Origin: Hoylesella marshii DSM 16973 = JCM 13450
GTDB lineage: Bacteria > Bacteroidota > Bacteroidia > Bacteroidales > Bacteroidaceae
NCBI RefSeq assembly: GCF_000146675.1
Contig: NZ_GL397214.1
Location: 745,987 to 796,448 of the forward strand
DNA: 50,462 bases
Direction: 5' to 3'
Shown here: positions 1-9,098 of the stretch, one piece after another
How positions within the stretch are numbered: position 1 is the stretch's first letter
Layout: each line of letters starts with the position of its first letter
Notes under the pieces: generated by a model
Databases searched by the model: none
What the model was told of the DNA's origin: nothing
The model's input: only the letters and a program-made list of their open reading frames with translations
Position numbers and translations under genes: made by a program

Positions 1-63
1 CAGGCTGCCGTTGTACCTTTGCACGATAAGAAACGGCATCAGGGACTTTGCGTGCGCCTTTGC

Positions 64-549
64 TTACAACGCCTTCGGGCTTGCTTCCTCTGTCAGTCTG
101 ATTGTTGGTAGGTTGTTGCTCTCGATGAGCAGCACTATCGTGCCTGTGAGTTCGGTGTAAAGACGGTCGTATTGTCCGCTTGCGGCAAATGTGTCCGTCA
201 AACCGAACTTGTCGAATGTGGCTTGAACAGCCTTGTTCGACAACAATATGGGTGCAAGCTTCTCAGGGAGTGGTGCAGGCAGTTCCCTCTCAAACTCGTT
301 TTCCAACACGGATACAAGCGTATCATACTTGGAAAAATGCAAACCTTGATACAATACCTCACTTGCTATGCTCTCTGCTTCGGGGTGCGAAAAACCTTGT
401 GCCACGGCATCGCAGTAAGCAGTGAGAGCCATGTCTGCCCGTGTGGTGATAAACTCCGTGTCGTGCAATCTTTCGGGGTGATGCTCACTCATATAACTTC
501 TTAATTTCAACCGAAAGTAGGAAAGTTCCTGTTTGTTGTTCTCTTTCAT
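64..549 (-). CDS. DUF1896-family protein of a mobile element
   Basis: Encodes a 161-aa soluble, mostly helical protein with no signal peptide or membrane segment. The N-terminal stretch with ELSYFRLKLRSYM, and the later run describing a region rich in alanine, glutamate and HFSKYDTL, match what I remember of DUF1896, a Bacteroidetes family found almost only in conjugative elements beside DUF4099-type proteins and type IA topoisomerases. Its molecular role is unknown. It is last in a minus-strand run of three genes after two integrases, 52 bp after the upstream integrase stop, so it is probably co-transcribed with them. The element should continue beyond the left edge of the window. Confidence 0.75.
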   Translation of the reverse strand: MKENNKQELSYFRLKLRSYMSEHHPERLHDTEFITTRADMALTAYCDAVAQGFSHPEAESIASEVLYQGLHFSKYDTLVSVLENEFERELPAPLPEKLAPILLSNKAVQATFDKFGLTDTFAASGQYDRLYTELTGTIVLLIESNNLPTIRLTEEASPKAL

Positions 550-601
550 AATCGTTTGGTTTTCAATCGTGAATAATAAATGTTTGGTAATTACTTCCTT
601 T

Positions 602-1870
602 TTATGCTTGTTGCAATGGAACGTTCTGCCGTGCTATCGACTCACAATAACCTTCAAAGGCTGAATGCTCCCTGTCTGTGAGTGCAGTCATGTCCTCCTG
701 TATCTTGTGGTCAGTTATCTTTCCGTATATTTGTGTCGTACCGATATTGCTGTGTCCGAGCATCTTGCTGAGCGTTTCCATCGAAATACCATTGGAAAGG
801 CAAATCGTGGTTGAGAATGTGTGGCGAGCCATGTGAAAGGTCAAGCCTTTCTCTATTCGGCATATCTGCCCGATGTTCACACAAGCTAAAGATGCCTTCC
901 TAATTGTGAGATTGGGGAATATCAAGTCGTCCGCTTTCTTGTCCTTGATATAGAGCGAAAGGATTTGCTTGGCAATGGGCAGAAGTGGGATAATCGCTTC
1001 CACATCGGTTTTCTGCCTTTTGATGCGGATTTCCGCCGTGCCGTCAGCATTATAGATGATATGCTTCGGTTTGAGCCGTTGCATATCCACACGAGCCAAA
1101 CCGGTGAAGGCACAGAAAAGGAATAGTTGCCTTGCTCGCTCAAATTGCTTGTCAATGATGGGCGTTTGTAGTACTCGTTGCAGTTCCTCGGTTGTGAGAT
1201 ACCTGCGTGTTCGGTGTGGTAGTTCCGCCTTGTAGTCCACAAAGGGATCGATGCGGATGTATTTCTTCTGCTGCCCGATGCCGATGATTTTCCGTAAGAA
1301 AATGACAACAATCTGAATGGTGGCAAGGGAGAGATTGCGCTCTGATTTAAGGTAGAAATCCAATCCTTCGATAAAGCCATAGTCCAGCTGTGCGTATCGA
1401 ATATCTTCCTGGTCTAAGCGTTCACACAGATAGGATTTAATGAGCTGCGCTGCATAGATGTAATTGGCAAAAGTCGGCTTGGCAATCGTCAGTCCTACGC
1501 ATGGACGCTTTTCTTCAATAAATAGTCGTGCTTCCTCCAAAAGAAAACCTTTGGGCTTGTCTTCTTCCATAAGTTCACGTTTCAGCAGCTCGGCAGTGAT
1601 ATAGCCACGTTGCCAGACTAATTCTTGATACTTCGCTTTGGCTTGTTCCTCTTTGCTTTGTAAATAGCGGTTGATTTCTTTTGTTTCTTCGCCTGTTCCT
1701 TTGCATCGTCCCTTATGGCTGTCCCAAAGTTCGGGAGCGATTTCCTTGCCCGTGCTGTATTGCACCTGCTCACCGTCTATGGTGATGCGTCCCATAATCG
1801 GGCAGCTGCCGTTTTTCTTTTGTTTGGAACGGTTGATATAGAATAGTGTCTTGAATGTGCTTCGTGCCAT
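602..1870 (-). CDS. tyrosine recombinase (integrase), Bacteroidetes CTn type, copy 1
   Basis: A 422-aa site-specific recombinase that would cut and join DNA through a tyrosine nucleophile. An N-terminal arm-type domain (about residues 1-100, with KKNGSCPIMGRITIDG) is followed by a SAM-like core-binding domain and a catalytic domain from about residue 220. The catalytic domain shows HMARHTFSTT (His-x-x-Arg), LGHSNIGTTQIYGKI (final His and nucleophilic Tyr) and a lysine in the beta-hairpin. The box I sequence is FTGLARVDM, where most lambda-type integrases read GLR, a substitution I recall from the CTnDOT integrase. It begins 4 bp after the stop of a second integrase, so the two are translated from one message. 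Two adjacent integrases suggest either a heteromeric integration system or two elements in tandem. Confidence 0.92.
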   Translation of the reverse strand: MARSTFKTLFYINRSKQKKNGSCPIMGRITIDGEQVQYSTGKEIAPELWDSHKGRCKGTGEETKEINRYLQSKEEQAKAKYQELVWQRGYITAELLKRELMEEDKPKGFLLEEARLFIEEKRPCVGLTIAKPTFANYIYAAQLIKSYLCERLDQEDIRYAQLDYGFIEGLDFYLKSERNLSLATIQIVVIFLRKIIGIGQQKKYIRIDPFVDYKAELPHRTRRYLTTEELQRVLQTPIIDKQFERARQLFLFCAFTGLARVDMQRLKPKHIIYNADGTAEIRIKRQKTDVEAIIPLLPIAKQILSLYIKDKKADDLIFPNLTIRKASLACVNIGQICRIEKGLTFHMARHTFSTTICLSNGISMETLSKMLGHSNIGTTQIYGKITDHKIQEDMTALTDREHSAFEGYCESIARQNVPLQQA

Positions 1871-1874
1871 AATG

Positions 1875-3095
1875 TCAAAGTTTTAAGGTGAATGTATCTT
1901 GTATGCGTTGCTGCACTTTCTGCATATCTCGATGGATTCTCTCGGAGGAAACAGCTGCATAAATTTGTGTTGTTCTCAAATTTGTGTGTCCGAGCATACG
2001 GCTCACCGTTTCAATAGGTACACCTGCCGAAAGCGTGATAAGCGATGCAAAGGTGTGTCTTGCCATGTGAAAGGTCAGCGGAGTTTCCATCCCGATGTTT
2101 CTCTGTATGTGGTGTATGCCATTGAGGATAACATCTGTGGTCGGCACGTCAAAGACAAAACCTGCACGCTTTCCCCTGTACCGCTCCATTATCGCCCAAG
2201 CAGGAGGAAGTACCTGTACACGGTATGGGGTCTTAGTCTTCATGCGCCTACCCTTGATGCAGAGTTCACCCTCTTCCAAGACGATGTTTTCCTCTCTGAG
2301 ATTGCGCACGTCAGAGATAGCCAGTCCTGAAAAGCAGGAGAAGACGAACAAATCACGGACAATGCGGTAGTTCTCCCATTCAATCTCCAAGTCAATTATC
2401 TTTTGTAGTTCGTCTTGCGTGATGCTTCTCGGCTCGCCCTTTGGTCGCTCGTAACTGTAGCCCAAGAACGGATAGAAGTCCAGCACACCTTTCTTCACCG
2501 CCATGCGGACGATGGTCTGCAAAGTAGACAAGGTACTCGATATGCTGCTGCGTTTCAGTTGGCGGTCGATGGTAAGATAATACTCAAAACCCTCGATAAA
2601 GGTATTGTCCAACTGTGAAAGGGGAATGTCGCTTACCTTGTACTTCTTTTGTACATACTCACAGAGCAGGGAGAGCTGGTAGGTACGGAGTTTGAGCGTC
2701 TTTAAGGCTCGGTCGATACCGATACGTTCCTTTGTCTGTGTGAGATACTCCCCAAAACTCTCCAAGAGCAAGGCCTGACGGTGGATTTGCCCCTGATAGG
2801 CATCCCTCACGTCGGTGGCGGTAAAGGCTTCTTCTCTTTCACTGAATTCGTGAAAGCGTGCGTGAATGAGTGCGGTGCATTCACCGAGTTTCTGATTGAC
2901 AGACACCGCCATTGCACTCTTGCCGACGAGCCGTTGCTTACGACTGTCCCAAAGAGTGAGAGGAGTCTTGCACTTGGTGGAGAATCCTGAATGGGTTCTG
3001 CCCACTGAGATGCGCCCGATGACAGGCACAAGTCCTTTCTTGTCGGTTCGTTTCGCCTGAACGAAGAACGATACTTTCAGCTTGTTTTCTTTCAT
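1875..3095 (-). CDS. tyrosine recombinase (integrase), Bacteroidetes CTn type, copy 2
   Basis: A 406-aa integrase paralogous to its downstream neighbour, with the same order of arm-binding, SAM-like and catalytic domains. HMARHTFASLI and LGHTNLRTTQIYAAV carry the His-x-x-Arg, His and Tyr of the active site, and box I reads FSGLAISDV, again without the usual Arg after GL. The reading frame is open for another 41 codons upstream, but that extension covers the promoter motif and looks non-coding; I chose the ATG at 3093-3095 because it gives the typical N-terminus (MKENKLKVSFFVQAKR) and leaves a leader of about 28 nt after the TAnnTTTG box. It is the first gene of the leftward integrase operon and lies nearest the element end. 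Confidence 0.92.
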   Translation of the reverse strand: MKENKLKVSFFVQAKRTDKKGLVPVIGRISVGRTHSGFSTKCKTPLTLWDSRKQRLVGKSAMAVSVNQKLGECTALIHARFHEFSEREEAFTATDVRDAYQGQIHRQALLLESFGEYLTQTKERIGIDRALKTLKLRTYQLSLLCEYVQKKYKVSDIPLSQLDNTFIEGFEYYLTIDRQLKRSSISSTLSTLQTIVRMAVKKGVLDFYPFLGYSYERPKGEPRSITQDELQKIIDLEIEWENYRIVRDLFVFSCFSGLAISDVRNLREENIVLEEGELCIKGRRMKTKTPYRVQVLPPAWAIMERYRGKRAGFVFDVPTTDVILNGIHHIQRNIGMETPLTFHMARHTFASLITLSAGVPIETVSRMLGHTNLRTTQIYAAVSSERIHRDMQKVQQRIQDTFTLKL

Positions 3096-3129
3096 TTTTC
3101 TGTCGTTTTTTCTAAATTTCCTTTGTTTG

Positions 3130-3137
3130 CAAAGGTA
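3130..3137 (-). promoter_or_regulatory. -7 promoter box of the integrase operon
   Basis: Reads TACCTTTG on the minus strand, an exact match to the Bacteroidetes TAnnTTTG box, 35 bp upstream of the chosen integrase start. No clear -33 TTG lies at the usual distance. The same bases (GTACCTTTGC) also fit the GTANNTTTGC core that I recall for CTnDOT-type attachment sites, so the role is ambiguous. Confidence 0.6.
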
Positions 3138-3138
3138 C

Positions 3139-3690
3139 AGATGAACAAGTATTCCTGAGCGATGCAGAAAAATGAAAGATGAGGAATAAACACCTAAACA
3201 ACAACTATTTACATTCAATCCGTAACCCCTTTTTGCTTTTTCTTCGATGGGTTACGATTTGGTAACGGAACTCCTGCCGTTTGATGCTCGTTTTTGCTAA
3301 TCCCCATAATGGCAGGAAAATGCTAAATAATGATATTTCAAATAGTTACATTCCCTGTATTTCCCTCTGTTTCCCTTAATTCTTAATGACTGATTACGCC
3401 CGCAAAGGTTGCCGACCCTTCCATGTACGAACCGTATCTGTGCCCCATACAAACGCCATCTGTACCGGATATGAATGCCGACTTATCATCCGTCACTTTA
3501 CAACCTTGAGAAGTTACAATCTCTAACTTTCAGCCAGCAAAAACCAAGAAATCATCATAAAATCGGCAAAAAAAGTTATGAATGGATTACTGTCAAATAC
3601 TTTTGTCCCGAACTCTCGCACGGTGCATCTTGCAATGGCCATTGATACGCTCTGCACAAAGGGTGGAGAAAGGTCTCAACGAGCGAGCCA
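3139..3690. other. non-coding element/chromosome junction region
   Basis: No convincing gene in either strand. This stretch separates the integrase operon from the chromosomal 22-bp repeat array and the YgiQ gene, so the right attachment site of the integrated element should lie here. I could not identify the att core directly because the other end of the element is outside the window. A GCAAAGGTTGCC segment at about 3402-3413 resembles the core but does not match it exactly. Confidence 0.4.
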
Positions 3691-3696
3691 TTTTTT

Positions 3697-3784
3697 GCTC
3701 ACCAGCAAACTTTTTTCTGCTCACCAACAAACTTTTTTCTGCTTACCAGCAGAATTTCTTTTGCTCACCAGCAGAATACAGGAT
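3697..3784. repeat. 22-bp tandem repeat array A (4 units)
   Basis: Four units start at 3697, 3719, 3741 and 3763, exactly 22 bp apart. Each begins with GCTCACCAGC or a close variant (GCTCACCAAC, GCTTACCAGC) followed by an A-rich then T-rich half; units 3 and 4 differ most in the second half. A weaker fifth unit may precede it. The array lies between the mobile element and ygiQ and is not plausibly coding. Confidence 0.85.
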
Positions 3785-3896
3785 GCTCGCAGGCAATGGG
3801 ACAGCAATCCCCGGACAGGGCGACAGAAGGGTAACCGCCCATAGATAGCGGTGCAACTTCGTAGCTCGAACTCACATCGGAGATGCGGATGCGGCA

Positions 3897-5795
3897 TCAT
3901 TTTCTTCGCCCGCGTTTGGTGTCTTTCCGGTGCTGAGGTGGTTGACTCTTGAGGGCAGGTTCATGTTTATCATAGAGTTGTTTCATCAATTCCGGCTTGT
4001 CGATGCGCCTCAGTTCGCGCTCTATGTTGCGTCGTTCTTCGGGTTTGTACCAGAAGAAAAATTGGCGTTGCGCCAACTTCTCGCGCGGTGTCTTGGCACT
4101 GTACACGGGTTGAAGCGTGTAAGGGTCGTAGCCGGTGTACCACGTTTCGGTGCTCACGGTCATAGGCGTAGGCGTAAAGTCCTGAATCTGTTCGAGTCGG
4201 AAATCGAGTCTCTTGGTCTTTACAGCCAAATCGGCCATGTCTTCTTCGCGGCATCCCGGGTGACTGCTGATAAAATAAGGTATGATTTGTTGCCGAAGAT
4301 TCTCTTCTTTGTTGATGGTATCGAAGATGCGCTTAAAGGTATAAAACTGCTCGAAAGAGGGCTTGCGCATCAGGTGGAGCACATTGTCGCTGGTGTGTTC
4401 CGGTGCCACTTTCAAGCGTCCACTCACATGGTTGCGTATCAATTCCCGCGTGTATTCGCGTGCCGATTGGTTCACTTGCTCGTCTTTACTGCGGTGGAGC
4501 AGCAAATCGTATCTCACACCGCTGCCGATAAAACTCTTCTTAATGCCCGGCAGGCGGTCTACTGCACGGTATATATCGAGCAATGGAGAGTGGTCGGTGT
4601 TTAGGTTCGGGCATATCGCGGGGTTAATGCACGAGGGTCTCTTGCACCGCTCACACAGTTTCAGATTACGGCCGGCCATGGCATACATGTTGGCCGACGG
4701 GCCGCCGAGGTCGGATAGATAGCCTTTGAAGTCGGGCATATCAATGACTTGTTTCACCTCTTTGAGTATGCTCTCTTTGCTCCGAGAGGCGATGAACTTG
4801 CCTTGATGTGCAGAGATGGTGCAGAACGCGCAGCCGCCGAAACATCCTCGATGCAGGTTCACGGAGAATTTAATCATCTCGTAGGCGGGCAGTCGTTTGT
4901 TCTTGTATTTGGGATGTGGCAGTCGTGTATAGGGAAGGTCGAACGAGGCATCTAACTCCTCAGAGGTCATAGGTGGATAAGGCGGATTCACTACGGCATA
5001 TCTGCCCTCCACGGCCTGTATGAGTCGTTGGGCGTGCATCTTGTTGGATTCCTCTTCGATGTAGCGGAAGTTTTCGGCTTCGGCACGCTTGTCGCGCAGG
5101 CATTTCTCATGGCTGTGCAACACGATGTCTGCTTCTGTAATGCCGTGAGGTATCTCTTCCTTACGTGCCAAATACACCGTTTGCGGAATGTCTCGCACCT
5201 CCTTGATGCTGCGACCTGCCGCCAATTCCTTGCAAAGCTGCAACACGGGTTTCTCGCCCATGCCATAGATGATGAGGTCAGCGCGGGCATCGCATAGAAT
5301 GCAACGCATCAGGCGGTCTTGCCAATAGTCGTAATGCGTAAGCCGGCGCAAGCTCGCCTCAATGCCGCCCAGTATCACGGGCACATCGGGATAGAGGTCT
5401 TTTAGGATATTGCTGTAAACGATCGTGGGATAATCCGGCCTGCAGTCATGTCGGCCGTCGGGGCTGTAAGCGTCTTCGCTGCGGAGGCGTTTGTTGGCAG
5501 TATATTTGTTGACCATCGAATCCATGCTGCCGGCCGACACGGCAAAGAAGAGCCGCGGGCGTCCCAACTTGGTGAAATCGCGGTAGTCTCCGTGCCAATC
5601 GGGTTGCGGAACGATGGCTACACGCAGACCGGCTGCCTCTAATACCCGTCCGATAACCGAGGGGCCAAACGACGGATGGTCTACGTACGCATCGCCCGAG
5701 AAGAGTATCACGTCGAGCTCTTCCCATCCTCTCAGCGCCACTTCTTTCTTGGTCGTGGGAAGGAAGTCGGTCAGTTGATAATTCTTTGCTGCCAA
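3897..5795 (-). CDS. ygiQ: YgiQ family radical SAM protein
   Basis: A 632-aa cytosolic radical S-adenosylmethionine protein of the UPF0313/YgiQ family. The N-terminal third (LPTTKKEVALRGWEELDVILFSGDAYVDHPSFG) is the characteristic cobalamin-binding-like segment. The core carries the 4Fe-4S motif GCFGGCAFC with Cys at about 318, 322 and 325 (CxxxCxxC), followed by the family-typical GKFIASRSKESIL. The C-terminus is basic and low-complexity (HRKDTKRGRRK). The length is slightly less than the ~700 aa of the E. coli protein. The substrate is not established. It is last in a minus-strand run, 31 bp after a small unknown gene, and the stop lies next to the non-coding mobile-element junction. Confidence 0.93.
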   Translation of the reverse strand: MAAKNYQLTDFLPTTKKEVALRGWEELDVILFSGDAYVDHPSFGPSVIGRVLEAAGLRVAIVPQPDWHGDYRDFTKLGRPRLFFAVSAGSMDSMVNKYTANKRLRSEDAYSPDGRHDCRPDYPTIVYSNILKDLYPDVPVILGGIEASLRRLTHYDYWQDRLMRCILCDARADLIIYGMGEKPVLQLCKELAAGRSIKEVRDIPQTVYLARKEEIPHGITEADIVLHSHEKCLRDKRAEAENFRYIEEESNKMHAQRLIQAVEGRYAVVNPPYPPMTSEELDASFDLPYTRLPHPKYKNKRLPAYEMIKFSVNLHRGCFGGCAFCTISAHQGKFIASRSKESILKEVKQVIDMPDFKGYLSDLGGPSANMYAMAGRNLKLCERCKRPSCINPAICPNLNTDHSPLLDIYRAVDRLPGIKKSFIGSGVRYDLLLHRSKDEQVNQSAREYTRELIRNHVSGRLKVAPEHTSDNVLHLMRKPSFEQFYTFKRIFDTINKEENLRQQIIPYFISSHPGCREEDMADLAVKTKRLDFRLEQIQDFTPTPMTVSTETWYTGYDPYTLQPVYSAKTPREKLAQRQFFFWYKPEERRNIERELRRIDKPELMKQLYDKHEPALKSQPPQHRKDTKRGRRK

Positions 5796-5826
5796 AATGC
5801 TTGTTTCCTTTGCTTTCTTCGGCTGT

Positions 5827-6156
5827 TTACTCCTGCCTTTGTTCAGGCTCTTCTGCCGTTTCTTCTTCTCCGTTCCACTTGATAAAGAGCAATGCCAGGT
5901 TATGAAGCCCGAGGGCTTTCATATTGTTGTTGTAAATGACATCGAGACAGAGGTCGAGCAATGCCTTGTCTTTTCCTGCATCGGACTCTAATATGGAGCG
6001 GACGTTGAACCGAAGTTTGTCTAACACGCTCTCGTCTATAATGCCATTGCTGTCTATGAGATTCTTAAACAGAGCATATTTCTTGATGGTCTGCAGGTGG
6101 TCTTCCGATATGTCGATGGTGCGGGTACCGGATGCGTTTGCTTGTATTTTATACAT
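5827..6156 (-). CDS. conserved small hypothetical protein
   Basis: A 109-aa soluble protein that I do not recognise by family. The N-terminal MYKIQANASGTRTIDISED looks like a beta-strand segment; the middle is helical (LFKNLIDSNGIIDESVLDKLRF) and the tail is very acidic (EEETAEEPEQRQE). It has no cysteine, signal peptide or membrane segment. It sits between a large secreted amidase-like gene and ygiQ with short gaps (46 and 31 bp), so it is probably expressed from the same message. The good codon pattern and clean fit between neighbours support it being a real gene. Confidence 0.75.
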   Translation of the reverse strand: MYKIQANASGTRTIDISEDHLQTIKKYALFKNLIDSNGIIDESVLDKLRFNVRSILESDAGKDKALLDLCLDVIYNNNMKALGLHNLALLFIKWNGEEETAEEPEQRQE

Positions 6157-6202
6157 ATTGTATTAGGTATTTGATGATTTACTTGGGATAATGAAGACCG
6201 GC

Positions 6203-9094
6203 TTATTGCAGCAGAAAGTCGATGATTCCTCGCATGAGTGCGGCTTTGCTCCCCTCTTTCTTTATACATTCTAAGGGAAAACCGAGGGTCATACAGCGAT
6301 AATCGGCACCTCGATAAGCCACGGCAGCACTGCGCCGGTCGGGATATTGCATGACGGAAAAGGCTGTCGATACGGGTTGCAGCACATCGGCCGAGGCTGC
6401 GGCGTAGTGCTCTTCGTTGATTTGTCGGTAAATATCGAATGACGTTCCCATGCCCGTCACACGCTCGATGCTGTCGGCTTGGTTCACACCGCCGTATCTT
6501 ACTTTCAGTACTTTGGCCAAGAATGCCTGTTCGGCGGCCGACTGCATATCCGTTCCTACATAAGAACCGCTCACCAACAGCCGACCTCCCTTGGTGACAT
6601 AGGTAGCCAACAGATGCTGCATCTGCGGAGAGAACGTCTTGTAAGGCACGAGCGAATGTCCGTCGTCGCACTCATTGCCTAACAGCAAGTCTACCATGGC
6701 ATAGCGTGACAGGTCGATGCGGTGGCGTTCGATGGCCTGCGACGAGCAACTCACCACGTTGTAGCGCGTGGCCGACAGCATAGCGCGTGCATGGTCAGCG
6801 GTATAGTTGAAGTCGTTTCCTGCAAGAAACATCCCCGCCCATTCGTCACCTCCGTAACCCAACGCGCCCTCTCCTTCTTGGCCGGTTCCGGCTCTGTCGA
6901 AGCATTGTTGCTTACCATTCCAACCGGCTGTAGCACCGTATGTAAGGCCAAAATCATGGTCGAAATCGAATCCTATGCCGGTAGAGTCGTTTTTGATGGC
7001 AGGAGAAGAGAGTCTGTGAAAGCCATTGACAATCAAAATCGTGCCAACGGCATCAGGATGAAATACGGCCGACAGCACTTCCGTCGGGAAACTCTCTCCA
7101 CCTCGGTTTACGGCTGTTACCTTCAATCGGTATAACTTATTGGGCTGTAATTCCACCGTGTGAGTGTTGTCCTCCACACGGGTGCCGTTATCAAAGCCCC
7201 CTGTTCCTGTCGCCATATATATCATGTAAGCAGAGGGAGTGGCAGTAGGTTCTTGCAAGTCTGTCGTCGCGTCCCATTTCAAAGTCAGACGATTGCCGTG
7301 CGAAAGCTCGGTTCGGAATCCCGATGGCGGCAGAGGTTGCACCACGTAAGGGTAGCCGTGTTGTGCTGCCTCGTAGCGTAGCAAGGACTTGTAGACAGAA
7401 CGTGCAAAGGTAAATTTGAAGTTCGGGTCTTGTCCGTAGCGCATATCAGGGAAGTTCTGATGCGATAATGTCTCTAAAATAACAGCAGGAACTTCGGGCA
7501 GACGTGTCTCCGAATAGTTTTTATCCCACAGACCTCTCCGTGGCCAGCTGGTATATTGATGGCTGATATCTCTGCACAGACCGGTCAATAGACTGTCTGC
7601 CAATATACACGAAGCCATGCGCGAAATGCCTGCATTCAATTTTCCGTTGTTGAAATCTGTAGTGCAGATGGCCAGCGAACCCAGCAGAGAGGTGCTGTCT
7701 TGGGCAAATCCGGCATCGCTGTGAACGGCTAACGACAGCTCGAACGGTACGCCTCTGCCCTGCAAGGACGGCATATAAACAGAACCGCCTCCCAGCCAAT
7801 TCGTCATATGAGAACGGGTGTTGATATCGTCGGAATAGTCATCTTGTCCTGCTCTTCCACCATATACATCGTATGGAGCACCTGCCCATTGGGCAAAATA
7901 CCGCGCTCCCTCCAACGCACGGGGCAGCCCGCTCACCGTTCCACCTCGTTCGATGTTGCCCATTCCTCCACCGAAACGAACGGCATCGGTTGTCACCACA
8001 CCACGGTGAGCCGAGAGATTAGATACCGATACTCGATTAAATTCGTTGTAACCGGCGTCGAAGTCAAACGTACCAAGATAAACCCATGTACTGCCTCCCA
8101 TGGTTTGATTCACACGAAACTCGGTCACTATGCCTTGATGATACACACGGTACAGGGCATCGTCTACACTGTTTGGAAGTGTCTGATAGCTCACGTAAAC
8201 AGCATATCTGCCCGCCTTTTTAAAATGCGGTTGGTAAGATACCTCACTGCCATACTTGCCTCGAGAGGTTTTTATCTGCCGTGCCGTGCCCTGCAAGAAT
8301 GGATTCTCACCGTCGCAATATGGTTCCGCATGTTGTGCGAAACCGGGTTGAGCGGTTGTTGTCCATTCCTTAGAAAGGTTCACTTCTATATAATACGGCA
8401 GCCTCACGCGGTCATCATTGTCTATAATCAGTTCCTCTTTCTGCCAATCTCGCTCTCTGGGTGTATAGACAACGGCACCGGCATTCTCTAACATCGGTAT
8501 GAGATAGGGTACTACAAGGGTTTGTGTGTAAAGGTCTTCAGTGGTGCCGAAGAGGTTCGGACGTTGCCATTTCCATTGCCCCTTGTCTGTGTTGTAGTAT
8601 CTGCCATGGCTTGCCCACACGACAAGGTGGCGGTTTTGCAGTCCATGGGTGGGAGTTGATGGTCGCGAAATGTTGCTGACCCAAGGCTTGCCGACATATT
8701 CGATGTCACCCCATAAGCGTGGCAGCGTAGGGTCGTCAGAGGGAGTATGGGGTATGAGTTGTTCTATCGGCAGGCTACAGGCATAGGCTTTGAGTTGATA
8801 ATTGCGGTAGGTTCTGGGCAACGCCTTGCGTATCTTTTTATAGAAATCGTCAACAATGTCTTCTGTCAGGTCGATGTTGGCGAAGTTGTTATCTATGGTA
8901 AGCGTCATTGTTTTGCCGGTATCATCGATACGGCAGTCTGTCATTCGATAGTTGCGTGCAGACATATCGTGCCGCGGATGGTAAGAAGCAAAGAAAGCAT
9001 CAAGACGTTTCCGCAGCGACGGCGACGGAGTTTGAGCCACGGCAAGCCCTACTATGCCGGCAAGGATGAGTGATAATACGAGTCTTTTCCCCAT
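6203..9094 (-). CDS. secreted amidase-like / golvesin-domain / Fn3 protein (often annotated xanthan lyase)
   Basis: A 963-aa exported protein. Residues 1-20 form a signal peptide ending AVAQ. Parts of an N-acetylmuramoyl-L-alanine amidase (Amidase_3) fold are recognisable: VVWASHGRYY near 151, VYTPRERDWQ near 215, AVHSDAG near 460 and VILETLSHQNFPD near 538. These line up with the metal-binding His/Glu/His/Glu pattern of that family. Inserted at about 296-375 is a golvesin/xanthan-lyase carbohydrate-binding-like module (GRYAVYVSYQTLPNS). A fibronectin type III domain (about 588-675) and a C-terminal domain opening GTILIVNGFHRLSS follow. The likely role is cleavage of cell-wall peptide or glycan in the periplasm or at the surface. 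The xanthan lyase label common for relatives is not supported by anything visible here. Confidence 0.75.
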   Translation of the reverse strand: MGKRLVLSLILAGIVGLAVAQTPSPSLRKRLDAFFASYHPRHDMSARNYRMTDCRIDDTGKTMTLTIDNNFANIDLTEDIVDDFYKKIRKALPRTYRNYQLKAYACSLPIEQLIPHTPSDDPTLPRLWGDIEYVGKPWVSNISRPSTPTHGLQNRHLVVWASHGRYYNTDKGQWKWQRPNLFGTTEDLYTQTLVVPYLIPMLENAGAVVYTPRERDWQKEELIIDNDDRVRLPYYIEVNLSKEWTTTAQPGFAQHAEPYCDGENPFLQGTARQIKTSRGKYGSEVSYQPHFKKAGRYAVYVSYQTLPNSVDDALYRVYHQGIVTEFRVNQTMGGSTWVYLGTFDFDAGYNEFNRVSVSNLSAHRGVVTTDAVRFGGGMGNIERGGTVSGLPRALEGARYFAQWAGAPYDVYGGRAGQDDYSDDINTRSHMTNWLGGGSVYMPSLQGRGVPFELSLAVHSDAGFAQDSTSLLGSLAICTTDFNNGKLNAGISRMASCILADSLLTGLCRDISHQYTSWPRRGLWDKNYSETRLPEVPAVILETLSHQNFPDMRYGQDPNFKFTFARSVYKSLLRYEAAQHGYPYVVQPLPPSGFRTELSHGNRLTLKWDATTDLQEPTATPSAYMIYMATGTGGFDNGTRVEDNTHTVELQPNKLYRLKVTAVNRGGESFPTEVLSAVFHPDAVGTILIVNGFHRLSSPAIKNDSTGIGFDFDHDFGLTYGATAGWNGKQQCFDRAGTGQEGEGALGYGGDEWAGMFLAGNDFNYTADHARAMLSATRYNVVSCSSQAIERHRIDLSRYAMVDLLLGNECDDGHSLVPYKTFSPQMQHLLATYVTKGGRLLVSGSYVGTDMQSAAEQAFLAKVLKVRYGGVNQADSIERVTGMGTSFDIYRQINEEHYAAASADVLQPVSTAFSVMQYPDRRSAAVAYRGADYRCMTLGFPLECIKKEGSKAALMRGIIDFLLQ

Positions 9095-9098
9095 CTTT

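Noticed and set aside
13..22. GTACCTTTGC near the left edge, as promoter or as the partner att site of 3129-3138
   Set aside because: It is on the plus strand with no plus gene after it, and the match at 3129-3138 is in the opposite orientation, whereas att sites flanking an insertion must be direct repeats. The 10-bp motif is also common as a promoter box.
3578..3848. Two 88-codon plus-strand frames over the 22-bp array A
   Set aside because: They consist mainly of translated repeat units and have no recognisable family or promoter.
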